Shown: positions 10,034 to 18,203 of the stretch, piece after piece | Layout: the number at the start of each line of letters is the position of its first letter | How positions within the stretch are numbered: position 1 is the stretch's first letter | Assembly (NCBI GenBank): GCA_017462915.1 | Contig: JAFTQG010000041.1 | Span: 1 to 34,398 of the forward strand | Origin: Prevotella sp. | GTDB taxonomy: Bacteria; Bacteroidota; Bacteroidia; Bacteroidales; Bacteroidaceae | Length of the DNA: 34,398 bases | Direction of reading: 5' to 3' | Notes under the pieces: generated by a model | Databases searched by the model: none | What the model saw: only the letters and a program-made list of their open reading frames with translations | Told to the model about the DNA's origin: nothing | Translations under genes and position numbers: made by a program

Positions 10034-10182
10034 TAACGCAAAAAACGGTTGAGTACAGTTAGGCGGTTTTGCGGTTATACGGAGATTACTCCTCCTGTAA
10101 CTCACAACTTATAACTTATAACTCACAACTTATAACTCATAACCGTACTCAACCAAACCACTAAACAACTAAACCACCAAAC
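10034..10182 (+). repeat. Intra-operon inverted oligomer repeat between thiF and thiH
   Basis: A GT-rich arm is followed by GGAGATTAC (10081-10089) and an AC/AT-rich arm of reiterated units such as AACTCAC and AACTTAT. The outer ends GGTTGAGTAC (10047-10056) and GTACTCAACC (10145-10154) are perfectly complementary. It occupies the whole gap before thiH. Confidence 0.75.
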
Positions 10183-11337
10183 ATGTTTTCAGACGAATTA
10201 CTCAATATAAGCTGGGACGAGACTACAGAGCGCATATCCCGTATGAGCGACAGTGATGTAAGACGTGCACTTGCCAAGGAGCACTGTGACGTGAACGACT
10301 TCATGGCTCTTGTCTCTCCTGCTGCAACTCCTTATCTGGAGCAGATGGCACGGCTGTCACGCAAATATACCGAGGAGCGCTTCGGCAGGACGATGTCCAT
10401 GTTTATACCGCTGTATATAACAAACTCATGCTCCAACTCCTGCGTCTACTGCGGCTTCCACCGCTCCAATCCGATGCCACGCACGATACTTACATACGAA
10501 CAGATAGAAGATGAATACAAGGCCATAAAACGACTCGCGCCGTTTGAGAATATCCTCCTTGTCACAGGCGAGAATCCAGCAAAAGCCGGTGTGCCATATC
10601 TTGCCAAAGCCATTGATATAGCGAAGAAATACTTTTCAAATATCAAGATTGAGGTGATGCCTCTGAAGACCGAGGAATACCGTGAACTCACACAGCACGG
10701 ACTCAACGGCGTGATATGCTTTCAGGAGACATACCATCGTGAGAACTACAAGCTGTACCATCCCACAGGCATGAAGTCCAATTTCGAGTGGCGTGTCAAC
10801 GGCTTTGACCGCATGGGGCAGGCTGGGGTACACTCCATCGGCATGGGTGCTCTGCTTGGTCTTGAGAAGGAATGGCGCACGGATGTTGTCATGATGGCAT
10901 ACCATCTGCGCTATCTGCAAAAACATTATTGGAAGACGAAATACTCAGTGAATTTCCCGCGTATGCGCCCTGCACAGAACGAGGGATTCCAGCCCAACTG
11001 CTTTGTCAATGACAGGGAACTGGCACAGGTGACATTTGCCATGCGCATATTCGACCATGATGTAGACATATCATACTCCACACGCGAACCGCAGTTTATC
11101 CGTGACAATATGTGCACACTCGGCGTGACCACAATGTCGGCAGAGTCAAAGGTGAATCCAGGAGGATACCATACCTATCCGCAGGCCTTGGAACAGTTTA
11201 TTGTATCCGACGACCGTACAGCCATGGAGATAAACCGCCGTCTGAAGGAGTTGGGACGCGAGCCGGTATGGAAAGACTGGGATGCTTCCTTTGACCTCTT
11301 CGGTAGTCTGTCTACGGAAAAGAGGGCAAAAGCCTGA
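10183..11337 (+). CDS. thiH: 2-iminoacetate synthase ThiH
   Basis: 384 aa, the usual ThiH length. A radical-SAM protein that cleaves tyrosine to dehydroglycine (2-iminoacetate) and p-cresol for thiazole formation. The cluster motif is C83-x3-C87-x2-C90 in SNSCVYCGFHRSNP. VTGENP, GMGALLGLE and the C-terminal VNPGGYHTYP stretch are family-like. It is preceded and followed by repeat-filled gaps, unlike the tightly packed first five genes, so the operon is still co-directional but loosened here. Confidence 0.93.
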   Translation: MFSDELLNISWDETTERISRMSDSDVRRALAKEHCDVNDFMALVSPAATPYLEQMARLSRKYTEERFGRTMSMFIPLYITNSCSNSCVYCGFHRSNPMPRTILTYEQIEDEYKAIKRLAPFENILLVTGENPAKAGVPYLAKAIDIAKKYFSNIKIEVMPLKTEEYRELTQHGLNGVICFQETYHRENYKLYHPTGMKSNFEWRVNGFDRMGQAGVHSIGMGALLGLEKEWRTDVVMMAYHLRYLQKHYWKTKYSVNFPRMRPAQNEGFQPNCFVNDRELAQVTFAMRIFDHDVDISYSTREPQFIRDNMCTLGVTTMSAESKVNPGGYHTYPQALEQFIVSDDRTAMEINRRLKELGREPVWKDWDASFDLFGSLSTEKRAKA

Positions 11338-11339
11338 AA

Positions 11340-11468
11340 TACGGTTTTACGGTTGCTTGCGGTTATACGGTTGTCTGGTGGTTTGGTAGTTTAGTTGTAT
11401 GTCTATTCAACCAAAGCCAGCCACCAAACAGCCAAATGACCAAACCACTAAACCACCAAACGACCAAG
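11340..11468 (+). repeat. Intra-operon inverted oligomer repeat between thiH and tenI
   Basis: A GT-rich arm (CGGTTTTACGGTTG, then GGTGGTTTGGTAGTTTAG) is opposed by an AC-rich arm (CCAAACCACTAAACCACC), about 40 bases apart. It is the same composition and orientation as the element at 10034-10182 but lacks the GGAGATTAC core. Confidence 0.65.
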
Positions 11469-11471
11469 ACA

Positions 11472-12044
11472 ATGTTTACAACTATAGTCATAACACGCCC
11501 TACATTCTCATGTGACGAAGTCGAGCAAGCCGCCAGACTTCTAAGGCATGAGGATGTGGGGCTTTTGCATATACGTAAACCGCACTCCAGTGAGGAAGAG
11601 ACAGAAGAGCTTGTGCGCCAGTTGGCAGAAGAATGGCATGACCGCCTTGTGCTGCACGACCATTTTCATCTTGCACAGCGTTATGCCCTGCACGGCGTGC
11701 ACCTCAATTCGCGCAACCCTCTGCCTCCCGAAGGATGGCATGGGACTGTCAGCCGCAGCTGCCATAGCTTGGAAGAGGTGAAGGCGTTCAAGGAGAGATG
11801 CGACTATGTGTCTCTGTCTCCGATATTCGACTCAGTCTCCAAACAGGGCTATCATTCCGCTTTCAGCAGGGATGTGATAGCCGAAGCCGTTGCCGACGGC
11901 ATCATAGACAGCAAGGTATACGCCCTTGGAGGAGTGAGGTTCTCCATGCTCGCCACCGTCAAGGAAATGGGATTCGGCGGAGCGATGATACTTGGAGATG
12001 CGTGGAATACATACGGTCATACGGCTGTGAGTTATCAGTTATGA
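11472..12044 (+). CDS. TenI/ThiE-like protein, probable thiazole tautomerase
   Basis: 190 aa from the ATG at 11472 (MFTTIVITRP). An upstream in-frame ATG at 11436 falls inside the repeat and would add an unlikely peptide. The fold is ThiE-like: LLHIRKP, VLHDHFHLA, LHGVHLNS, SLSPIFDSVSKQGY and VYALGGV. The ThiE loop GPxxxTxTK is replaced, and H98 in SRSCHS is in the region of the TenI catalytic histidine. TenI proteins aromatise the thiazole product of ThiG, which fits this operon. The final residues (VSYQL and the stop) are encoded by the beginning of the next repeat element. A second ThiE is possible but less likely. Confidence 0.78.
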   Translation: MFTTIVITRPTFSCDEVEQAARLLRHEDVGLLHIRKPHSSEEETEELVRQLAEEWHDRLVLHDHFHLAQRYALHGVHLNSRNPLPPEGWHGTVSRSCHSLEEVKAFKERCDYVSLSPIFDSVSKQGYHSAFSRDVIAEAVADGIIDSKVYALGGVRFSMLATVKEMGFGGAMILGDAWNTYGHTAVSYQL

Positions 12045-12165
12045 GTTGTCGGTTGTGAGTTATCAGTATGTGGAGATTACCATACCTCATAACTTATAAC
12101 TCACAACTGACAACTCATAACCTACAACCTACAACCAATAACCGTAAAACCTTATAACCGTATTC
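12020..12165 (+). repeat. Intra-operon inverted oligomer repeat between tenI and thiD
   Basis: The GT-rich arm (units like GTGAGTTATCAG and GAGTTGTCGG) begins inside the last codons of the TenI-like gene. GGAGATTAC lies at 12072-12080. The AC-rich arm has units such as AACTTATAACTCAC and AACCTACAACC. Order and orientation match the element at 10034-10182. Confidence 0.75.
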
Positions 12166-12172
12166 ATACATC

Positions 12173-12943
12173 ATGAAGACAATACTAACAATAGCAGGGA
12201 GTGACACCTGCGCCGGTGCCGGGATACAGCAGGATCTGAAGACCATCACGTCCTTGGGCCACTACGCCGTGACGGTCCCCACGGCACTCACGGCACAGAA
12301 TACAGTAGGAGTTCAGAGGGTAATGCCCGTACCTGTAGAAATGTTGCAGGCACAGCTTGACTCTATACTGAGCGACATCGATATAGCTGCGGTAAAAACA
12401 GGAATGATACCCGACGCACTGTCGGCACGGATTATCGTCACTGCTCTGAGGCAGCTTGATGTCCCTATCGTGTGCGACCCCGTGATGATTTCCACAAGTG
12501 GCACACAACTTATGAACGATGAGTGCATCGAGACTGTCAAGAACGAACTGTTCCCCATCTGCACCCTTGTGACACCGAATATCCCCGAGGCCATACGGCT
12601 GGCAGGAGAGGCTACAGCAGACAGCCGTGATATAGGGAACATGTTGGTGGAGCGCTACGGCACTGCGTTCCTGCTGAAAGGAGGACACGCCGATAGCACG
12701 ATGATGACAGACCGTCTTTATACCACAGACGGCGCTGTCCATGAATACACATCACCGCGCATAGCAACGACAAACCTGCATGGGACAGGGTGCACCCTGT
12801 CAAGTGCCGTGGCGACACTGCTGGCAGAAGGACAAAACCTCGCTGATTCCGTCCGTGGAGCAAAGGCCTTGATAGACAAGGGTATAAAGCAGGGCCGTCA
12901 CCTCCACATAGGAAAAGGCAACGGTCCACTGTGGCTGTTCTGA
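12173..12943 (+). CDS. thiD: Hydroxymethylpyrimidine (phosphate) kinase ThiD
   Basis: 256 aa. A ribokinase-fold enzyme that phosphorylates HMP and HMP phosphate to the pyrophosphate used by ThiE. It begins with TIAGSDTCAGAGIQQDLK, the substrate-binding signature. VCDPVMISTSG and the anion-hole/catalytic segment LHGTGCTLSSAVA follow the family pattern. As last gene of the set it completes the pathway: ThiC and ThiD supply HMP-PP, ThiS/F/G/H and TenI supply thiazole phosphate, ThiE joins them. A T-run follows the stop, but no convincing terminator stem is seen beside it. Confidence 0.94.
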   Translation: MKTILTIAGSDTCAGAGIQQDLKTITSLGHYAVTVPTALTAQNTVGVQRVMPVPVEMLQAQLDSILSDIDIAAVKTGMIPDALSARIIVTALRQLDVPIVCDPVMISTSGTQLMNDECIETVKNELFPICTLVTPNIPEAIRLAGEATADSRDIGNMLVERYGTAFLLKGGHADSTMMTDRLYTTDGAVHEYTSPRIATTNLHGTGCTLSSAVATLLAEGQNLADSVRGAKALIDKGIKQGRHLHIGKGNGPLWLF

Positions 12944-13067
12944 GTTTTTTTAGACTGTATCCGTTAATTATTTTTCTGCAATACCATGCTCTGAAATTCC
13001 ATGATGCGTAGCATGATTCATGATATCCGCCACACACGTTAAATCAATTGTTCCGCAAAGACAAAAC

Positions 13068-13148
13068 AGAGGGTAACCTTTTACCACGAGAACCGTGACC
13101 TTTTGACAAGCAATTCGTCACTTTTCATATGGTAAAAGGTTACCCTCT
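13068..13148. repeat. Four GTNAC sites at 22-nt spacing inside a 19-bp perfect inverted repeat
   Basis: GTAAC, GTGAC, GTCAC and GTTAC start at 13073, 13095, 13117 and 13139, exactly 22 bases apart; the first three are followed by CTTTT or TTTT. The ends, AGAGGGTAACCTTTTACCA (13068-13086) and its perfect complement (13130-13148), form an inverted repeat. It sits in the 12944-13236 gap between convergent genes. Nothing else is recognised in that gap. Confidence 0.8.
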
Positions 13149-13236
13149 GAGGTATAGAGATTAATACATTGAATTTAATAGTATTAGTTGCGGATTTGAT
13201 GCTAATTTATTTTGTATTACTGGGCTGCTATGTAAT

Positions 13237-14406
13237 TTATATATCACCTACAATTATCGAAGACTCAGAAAAGTCAGGAATTGTTTTACCATATTGTTTG
13301 TCTATATCAGCTCCAGTCGTAAACAGTGTAGTTTCAAGTCTGCTTTTCGTAAGCCAATTAGCAAAACGACCTATACCAATTATATATTTAACATACAAAT
13401 TTGCGTTTATAGATGAATAAGACCTAAAATCAGGGTATGTAGAATATGTTATAAAATATTTATACTTGCGAGGAGAATTGCTTGTATTGTATTCAACACA
13501 TTGTCCTTTTTCTACATCTTGAAATGGAACTTGATAATACTCTGCCTCTGATATTTTTTCCCATTTATTCCACTTGTATTTCTTATACTTATGTTCTGAT
13601 ATATAGGCTGAAGAATGTGGAGGTATTGCCAATATACGTTGCTGGGTGTAGGTCGTTGAAACAGAAGATGATGTGCCGCTTCCTACTGATACGCCACCTG
13701 CGATATCACCAACGACACCGCCAACTCCCAATGCACCAGCAATAGCACCAAGCCCGACACTTGCACCAGAGCCGGAACCTTTTGAAACACTGATTTGTTT
13801 ATTATCATAAAAAGCTGTTGCAGCATTATCTATAGTCCTAAAACTATTACCTCTATCTATGTATATGATATTATGTGTTTTATTTGTTATTTCAATATAA
13901 TATCGGAGGACAATAACATCATGTGATGAACTTACAGTCTTCCTTACAAAACTCATCTCTATATCCTCATTAGAAAGTATAGATGAATCTTCTATTGCTA
14001 ATACAGGCAATTGGCGATGAGCCTTTCCTCCTCCTTCCAAAGTAAACTCAATATGAGGATTATATTTGCTTATAAGCGCAGCATTATTGGCCGCAGGTTG
14101 CTTCTCTACATATCCTGTCGCAGCATTATCGTTGGCAGCACCGGAGGAAGATGCTATCTTGTTGCCGGAAGCTGTACCGCCAAACACATCCTTCTCGCCA
14201 TTCATGTATTTTATCATGAATATCTTGTCCGTGCCTATGGTATATGTCGGCCCTGTCTTGTTAGACCATTTTTTGTAAGTGACCTTGCTCTCTTCTACAT
14301 TGATAACCTTGGCCTTGATTTCGTCTCCATTGCTTTTCACTATCAAGTCCTGGGCGTGCACTCCAGCTGAAACAAGCAGGAGCATCGGGATAAATAATGT
14401 TTTCAT
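13237..14406 (-). CDS. Exported protein of unknown function with a Gly-rich central segment
   Basis: 389 aa. A clear signal peptide (MKTLFIPMLLLVSAGVHAQ, cleavage after about residue 18) predicts export to the periplasm or outer envelope. Residues 20-75 (VKSNGDEIKAKV ... IKYMNGEKDVF) form a small beta-rich domain that I have seen at the start of many Bacteroidales exported proteins, with no defined function. Residues 210-245 are rich in Gly, Ala, Val and Ser (GSGASVGLGAIAGALGVGG) and could insert in or lie on a membrane. It starts 21 bases after the stop of the upstream leftward gene at 14428-16314, so the two are probably one operon. Confidence 0.75.
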   Translation of the reverse strand: MKTLFIPMLLLVSAGVHAQDLIVKSNGDEIKAKVINVEESKVTYKKWSNKTGPTYTIGTDKIFMIKYMNGEKDVFGGTASGNKIASSSGAANDNAATGYVEKQPAANNAALISKYNPHIEFTLEGGGKAHRQLPVLAIEDSSILSNEDIEMSFVRKTVSSSHDVIVLRYYIEITNKTHNIIYIDRGNSFRTIDNAATAFYDNKQISVSKGSGSGASVGLGAIAGALGVGGVVGDIAGGVSVGSGTSSSVSTTYTQQRILAIPPHSSAYISEHKYKKYKWNKWEKISEAEYYQVPFQDVEKGQCVEYNTSNSPRKYKYFITYSTYPDFRSYSSINANLYVKYIIGIGRFANWLTKSRLETTLFTTGADIDKQYGKTIPDFSESSIIVGDI

Positions 14407-14427
14407 AACTTTATCTATATAAATATG

Positions 14428-16314
14428 TTAACGATTCCATGACGCAACTTTTGTTCCATGACATTGCGGACAGACACCACGGTTGTTTTTGCAAGTTTCG
14501 CATATTTTTGTTATTCCCATATTGTTGGAAATGCCATTGCCATGACAATTGAAACACTTTCCATCACCATGGCAGAGTAAACATTCTCCACCGCCGTTAC
14601 TATTCAGGATATCTCGTGATGTCGTTGTTCCTGTGCTATTGCCTGGACTATTTCCTGAATATGTAGTCATATCATACGAATCAACGCTCTGGCTATCTAT
14701 ATTGTTCCAATTTACATTATTCCAATCTATATTATTCCAATTTACATTAAGCTGAGGGACAACAGTATTAAATCCGTTTATCAAACCCTGCTGATACTCC
14801 TCAAAAGTGATATTAGTTCCCATTTTTTGAAAAAAGCTCTGGGCATTCTGATACTCATTCCATTGCTGTTGCTGTGCTTGAGACATAGTCTGCTGTATCA
14901 TTTGGTTATATACATCATTGAAATAACCTGGCTGACTCATTTGGGCCGCGATAGTTCCACTATAAGACGGAACACTATAAGTTTGTGGCGTCATTGCATA
15001 GCCACCACCATACATCTGATTCATTGTGGCCGTAGCAGCCTGTGCAACTCCTGCCAATATATTGCCCCACATACGTCTCCGCCTTTCTCTTTTCGCCTCT
15101 TTTTCCGCAAGTTTGCGCTCTTGTTCTCGTCGTTTTCTTTTTTCAAGATTTTCTGAAGCAATGTTATAATTCTCATCAAATGTCTGATAATATTGGTCAA
15201 TCAATGGAATAATTGCTTTGTATTCGTCCATTTCTTTCATTATTAAACAAAGGTCCTTTGCACGATTCCAAAAACGTTTCGCTATGAAATCAGTCTTTTC
15301 TGAATTACATTCATTAAAACAGAACTTAAACAGTTCCATTGTCGCATCCAAATTTCCCCATAGAGAACTTCTTGCTAACAAGAATAATCGATATTCATCA
15401 TCTTCGTTTGCCTTCTGAGCCATTTCATAAAGTTCTTTTGCAGATTTACCCAATGCATCTTTCTGGTACACTTTACTTTTAGGACTCATCATTGTAAGAT
15501 ATGGAAGTGCATATTTATAATTTCGAATGGTTTTGAATCCTTCCAGTAGAGCCGATAATTTATCTTTATAAGTGAATAAGTCTATATAACTTGAATATTC
15601 AGAATGAAATACACAGAAAAGGCTAAATGATGGTTCTTCTGAACTATAATATCTACTTCCTGAATTTAATTCTACGTTATTTCCACCCTTAGGGAATGTC
15701 CTGCTTAACATCAGATGCTTAAAATTGTCTTTATCACAGACACAGTATGCTTCATTTTGGGGACTAAAATATTTAACAACATTTCCTGGTCTATAATATT
15801 CTTTTCCATATGCAGAACTTAACATTAAATATGTAAGGTCATCATATTCATAATTTTCGATATAACGAGCATTATCACTGTTCAATAATTTTGTTGGTAC
15901 CCCCTCATAATAAGGATCAAACTTGTTGAAATTATGATAATACAGTAATTGATAATTAACATAGCTTCTCAATATAGGTAACGCATTGTGTTTGTATTTC
16001 TTATATTTGTTTTTTCTATCAATCTCATTTTTTATTTTTGCAAAATATTTATAGGCTTTATCTGTCTTTCCTTTTATATAAAGTTTTATACCCTTTTCAT
16101 TTACAGGATGCAAATCTGTCGGGATTTTATTAGTTGGAGCCAAGAAGTCTTCTAAAGTTAGATTTTTGCCTTCCTTTGATTTTATAATACTGTCAACCCA
16201 TTCCCTTTGACGTTTATAATCTGTATATTTTTGAGCCATACAGATATCAGAGAAAGCCACACAGCAGATAAGGAGAGTGACGTAAAATAAATATTTTCGA
16301 ATAAATTGTTGCAT
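14428..16314 (-). CDS. Large exported protein with helical repeats and a C-terminal DnaJ-like zinc-finger region
   Basis: 628 aa. The N-terminus has a signal peptide ending near residue 28 (CMAQ). Residues about 60-390 look helical with TPR/Sel1-like features (AYKYFAKIKNEI, AKELYEMAQKAN). A strongly basic helix follows (RKRREQERKLAEKEAKRERR), then a Met/Gln/Tyr-rich linker. Near residue 525 there are tandem pentapeptides of the type NWNNI/NWNNV separated by D or N. The last 50 residues hold CLLCHGDGKCFNCHGNG, CETCKNNRGVC and CPQCHGT, resembling the CxxCxGxG zinc repeats of DnaJ. A zinc-finger domain on an exported protein is unusual. The upstream ncRNA unit reads toward this gene. Function unknown. 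Confidence 0.75.
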   Translation of the reverse strand: MQQFIRKYLFYVTLLICCVAFSDICMAQKYTDYKRQREWVDSIIKSKEGKNLTLEDFLAPTNKIPTDLHPVNEKGIKLYIKGKTDKAYKYFAKIKNEIDRKNKYKKYKHNALPILRSYVNYQLLYYHNFNKFDPYYEGVPTKLLNSDNARYIENYEYDDLTYLMLSSAYGKEYYRPGNVVKYFSPQNEAYCVCDKDNFKHLMLSRTFPKGGNNVELNSGSRYYSSEEPSFSLFCVFHSEYSSYIDLFTYKDKLSALLEGFKTIRNYKYALPYLTMMSPKSKVYQKDALGKSAKELYEMAQKANEDDEYRLFLLARSSLWGNLDATMELFKFCFNECNSEKTDFIAKRFWNRAKDLCLIMKEMDEYKAIIPLIDQYYQTFDENYNIASENLEKRKRREQERKLAEKEAKRERRRRMWGNILAGVAQAATATMNQMYGGGYAMTPQTYSVPSYSGTIAAQMSQPGYFNDVYNQMIQQTMSQAQQQQWNEYQNAQSFFQKMGTNITFEEYQQGLINGFNTVVPQLNVNWNNIDWNNVNWNNIDSQSVDSYDMTTYSGNSPGNSTGTTTSRDILNSNGGGECLLCHGDGKCFNCHGNGISNNMGITKICETCKNNRGVCPQCHGTKVASWNR

Positions 16315-16391
16315 AGTTATACAATTCTAATAATATAAGGCCTAATATAATAAATAATGTTTCAGTCCAAAAAAGCAGAGATTGAGACAAT

Positions 16392-16421
16392 AAAAAAACG
16401 TGGACTCAAACTTCGTCTACG
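16392..16421 (-). terminator. Rho-independent terminator of the ncRNA unit
   Basis: On the minus strand a 7-bp stem (16421-16415 with 16405-16399, one G-T pair, 9-base loop) is followed directly by seven Ts (complement of 16392-16398). Confidence 0.75.
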
Positions 16422-16613
16422 CTTTCTAAGGTATCGGCAAACACCATGCACACATATACGAGTAAAAGCCCACGCCAAAGGCGTGAGCATCAACTTTTAC
16501 TCTTGTGTGCTTCTTCAAATTTGCCGATTTTCAGAAAGCAAGAATAAAGCTAACGCTTTTTTATATTATATGTCTTTTGTCTGTTTTGTTACATAGGCAT
16601 CTTCTTTTCGTTT
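16392..16613 (-). ncRNA. Candidate structured small RNA, about 220 nt, with its own promoter and terminator
   Basis: Between a perfect promoter (16620-16651) and a terminator (16392-16421) lies a rod-like fold on the minus strand. Paired segments from outside in are 16533-16539/16421-16427, 16520-16527/16434-16441, 16504-16510/16448-16454, 16494-16502/16460-16468 and 16480-16485/16471-16476, with a 3-base apical loop. All stems are perfect over 6-9 bp, with internal loops between them. No ORF fits. A rod with internal loops recalls 6S RNA or the Bacteroidales-1 class, but I cannot assign it. It could also be a leader with an attenuator for the gene ending at 14428. Confidence 0.65.
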
Positions 16614-16619
16614 GCCCTG

Positions 16620-16651
16620 CAAAGTTAGCAATAAATTATTGTTTCACCAAA
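16620..16651 (-). promoter_or_regulatory. Bacteroidetes-type promoter reading leftward
   Basis: On the minus strand TTTG (complement of 16648-16651) and TAACTTTG (complement of 16620-16627) are 20 bases apart, an exact match to the consensus. It drives the candidate ncRNA at 16392-16613. Confidence 0.8.
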
Positions 16652-16728
16652 TTAATATCCGCATTTTTATTTCCCTCTCCTTTATATTTCTTTAAAAACT
16701 GACAACCGACTTTGATATAACCATACAG

Positions 16729-16771
16729 AAAAAGGGAATGATATGATTCTATATGTCATATCATTCCCTTT
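16729..16771 (-). terminator. Terminator after glyA
   Basis: A perfect 16-bp inverted repeat (16731-16746 with 16756-16771, 9-base loop) is followed on the minus strand by TTTTT (complement of 16729-16733). It lies 56 bases after the glyA stop. Confidence 0.85.
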
Positions 16772-16826
16772 CATATTTACGCTTTCCTGAAAGCTTACAG
16801 GGAAATGCGATATGTGTTATCTGCGT

Positions 16827-18107
16827 TTACCATGCAAACATCGGATAGTCTGCCATGACATCGTTGACGCGCTTGCGTACAGATGCGATGACCTCCGGAT
16901 TCTCAGGGTCATTGAGCACGGTCTCGATAAGCTCTGCGATAAGAACCATCATATCCTCTTTTGCGCCACGTGTTGTCATGGCTGGTGTGCCGAGACGGAT
17001 GCCTGATGTCTGGAATGCGGAGCGTGTGTCAAACGGAACCATATTCTTGTTTACAGTGATGTCCGCTGCCACGAGAGCGTTCTCTGCCACCTTACCTGTC
17101 AGTTCAGGATATTTTGAGCGGAAGTCGACGAGCATGGAATGGTTGTCTGTTCATCCGGAAACGATGGTGAAGCCACGCTTCATGAGTTCGTCCGCTAATA
17201 CCTGTGCGTTCTTCTGCACCTGCTTTGCCCACTCCTTGAACTCAGGCTTGAGGGCTTCTCCAAATGCCACGGCCTTTGCTGCTATGACATGCTCCAGCGG
17301 ACCGCCCTGCTGTCCTGGGAACACGGCAGAGTTGAGGAGCTGTGACATCTTCTTCACTACGCCCTTCGGTGTGGTGTATCCCCAAGGATTGTCGAAGTCT
17401 TTGCCCATGAGGATGATGCCGCCGCGAGGGCCGCGCAGGGTCTTGTGTGTTGTGGATGTCACGATGTGTGCGTACTTCACAGGATTGTCAAGCAGTCCGG
17501 CGGCGATGAGTCCGGCAGGGTGTGCCATGTCGATCATGAGGAGTGCGCCGACCTTGTCGGCAATCTCGCGCATACGCTTGTAGTCCCACTCGCGTGAGTA
17601 GGCGGAGCCTCCGCCGATGATGAGTTTCGGCTTGTTCTCGACGGCAAGTTTCTCCATGTTGTCGTAATCCACGCGTCCTGTCTCCTTGTTGAGCTTATAG
17701 CCTACAGGGCGGTAGAGGATGCCTGAGGTGTTTACGAGCGATCCGTGGGAGAGATGGCCGCCGTGGTCGAGGTCCATACCCATGAAACAGTCTCCAGGCT
17801 TCAGCACGGCGAGGAGTACCGCGGCATTGGCCTGCGCGCCTGAGTGAGGCTGTACATTGGCATACTCTGCTCCGAAGAGTTCGCATACGCGGTCAATGGC
17901 AAGCTGCTCTACCTTGTCCACGACCTGGCAACCGCCGTAGTAGCGCTTGCCGGGATAGCCCTCGGCATACTTGTTGGTAAGGCAAGAGCCCATGGCCTGC
18001 ATTACCTGGTCACTTACAAAGTTCTCACTTGCGATGAGCTCCATACCCTTGTGCTGGCGCTGGTGCTCCTGTTCGATTAAATCGAAGATTGCTTGGTCTT
18101 TTACCAT
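16827..18107 (-). pseudogene. glyA: Serine hydroxymethyltransferase, interrupted by an in-frame TGA
   Basis: The frame covers 426 codons, the normal GlyA length, from an ATG at 18107 ([18 protein letters not shown]). An earlier in-frame ATG at 18146 is less like the family. SHMT converts serine and tetrahydrofolate to glycine and methylene-THF. Visible blocks are [32 protein letters not shown] and [15 protein letters not shown], whose lysine holds PLP. At 17151-17153 a TGA replaces the second Gly of the expected [13 protein letters not shown]; the downstream part continues in the same frame to a normal end. A single GGA-to-TGA change explains it. The gene would normally be essential or nearly so, so sequencing error, a second glyA copy, or a real nonsense mutation must be told apart. 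Confidence 0.88.
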
Positions 18108-18203
18108 TGTCGTCTTTTTACCTATGTTTGGGTTAATTGTTTTCATGCTTGCTCGGTGTGGAAGTATTTGCTTCCATGGAGCAGGGGATGGGGTAGGTGA
18201 AGG

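Noticed and set aside
10081-10170. CRISPR array in the repeated AACTCAC/AACTTAT segment
   Set aside because: Units are only about 7 bases, degenerate and without spacers, and no cas gene is nearby.
13068-13148. Ordinary bidirectional terminator between convergent genes
   Set aside because: The inverted repeat encloses a 43-base loop and no T-run follows either arm; the 22-nt phasing is also unexplained by a terminator. A terminating role is not excluded.
13169-13420. Plus-strand hydrophobic ORF after thiD
   Set aside because: Most of it overlaps the 3' end of the exported-protein gene on the other strand, and it has no start signal or family likeness.
17151-17153. Genetic code with UGA as glycine
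   Set aside because: thiG, thiD, DUF1015 and YigZ-like genes end properly at TGA, so the organism uses TGA as stop.
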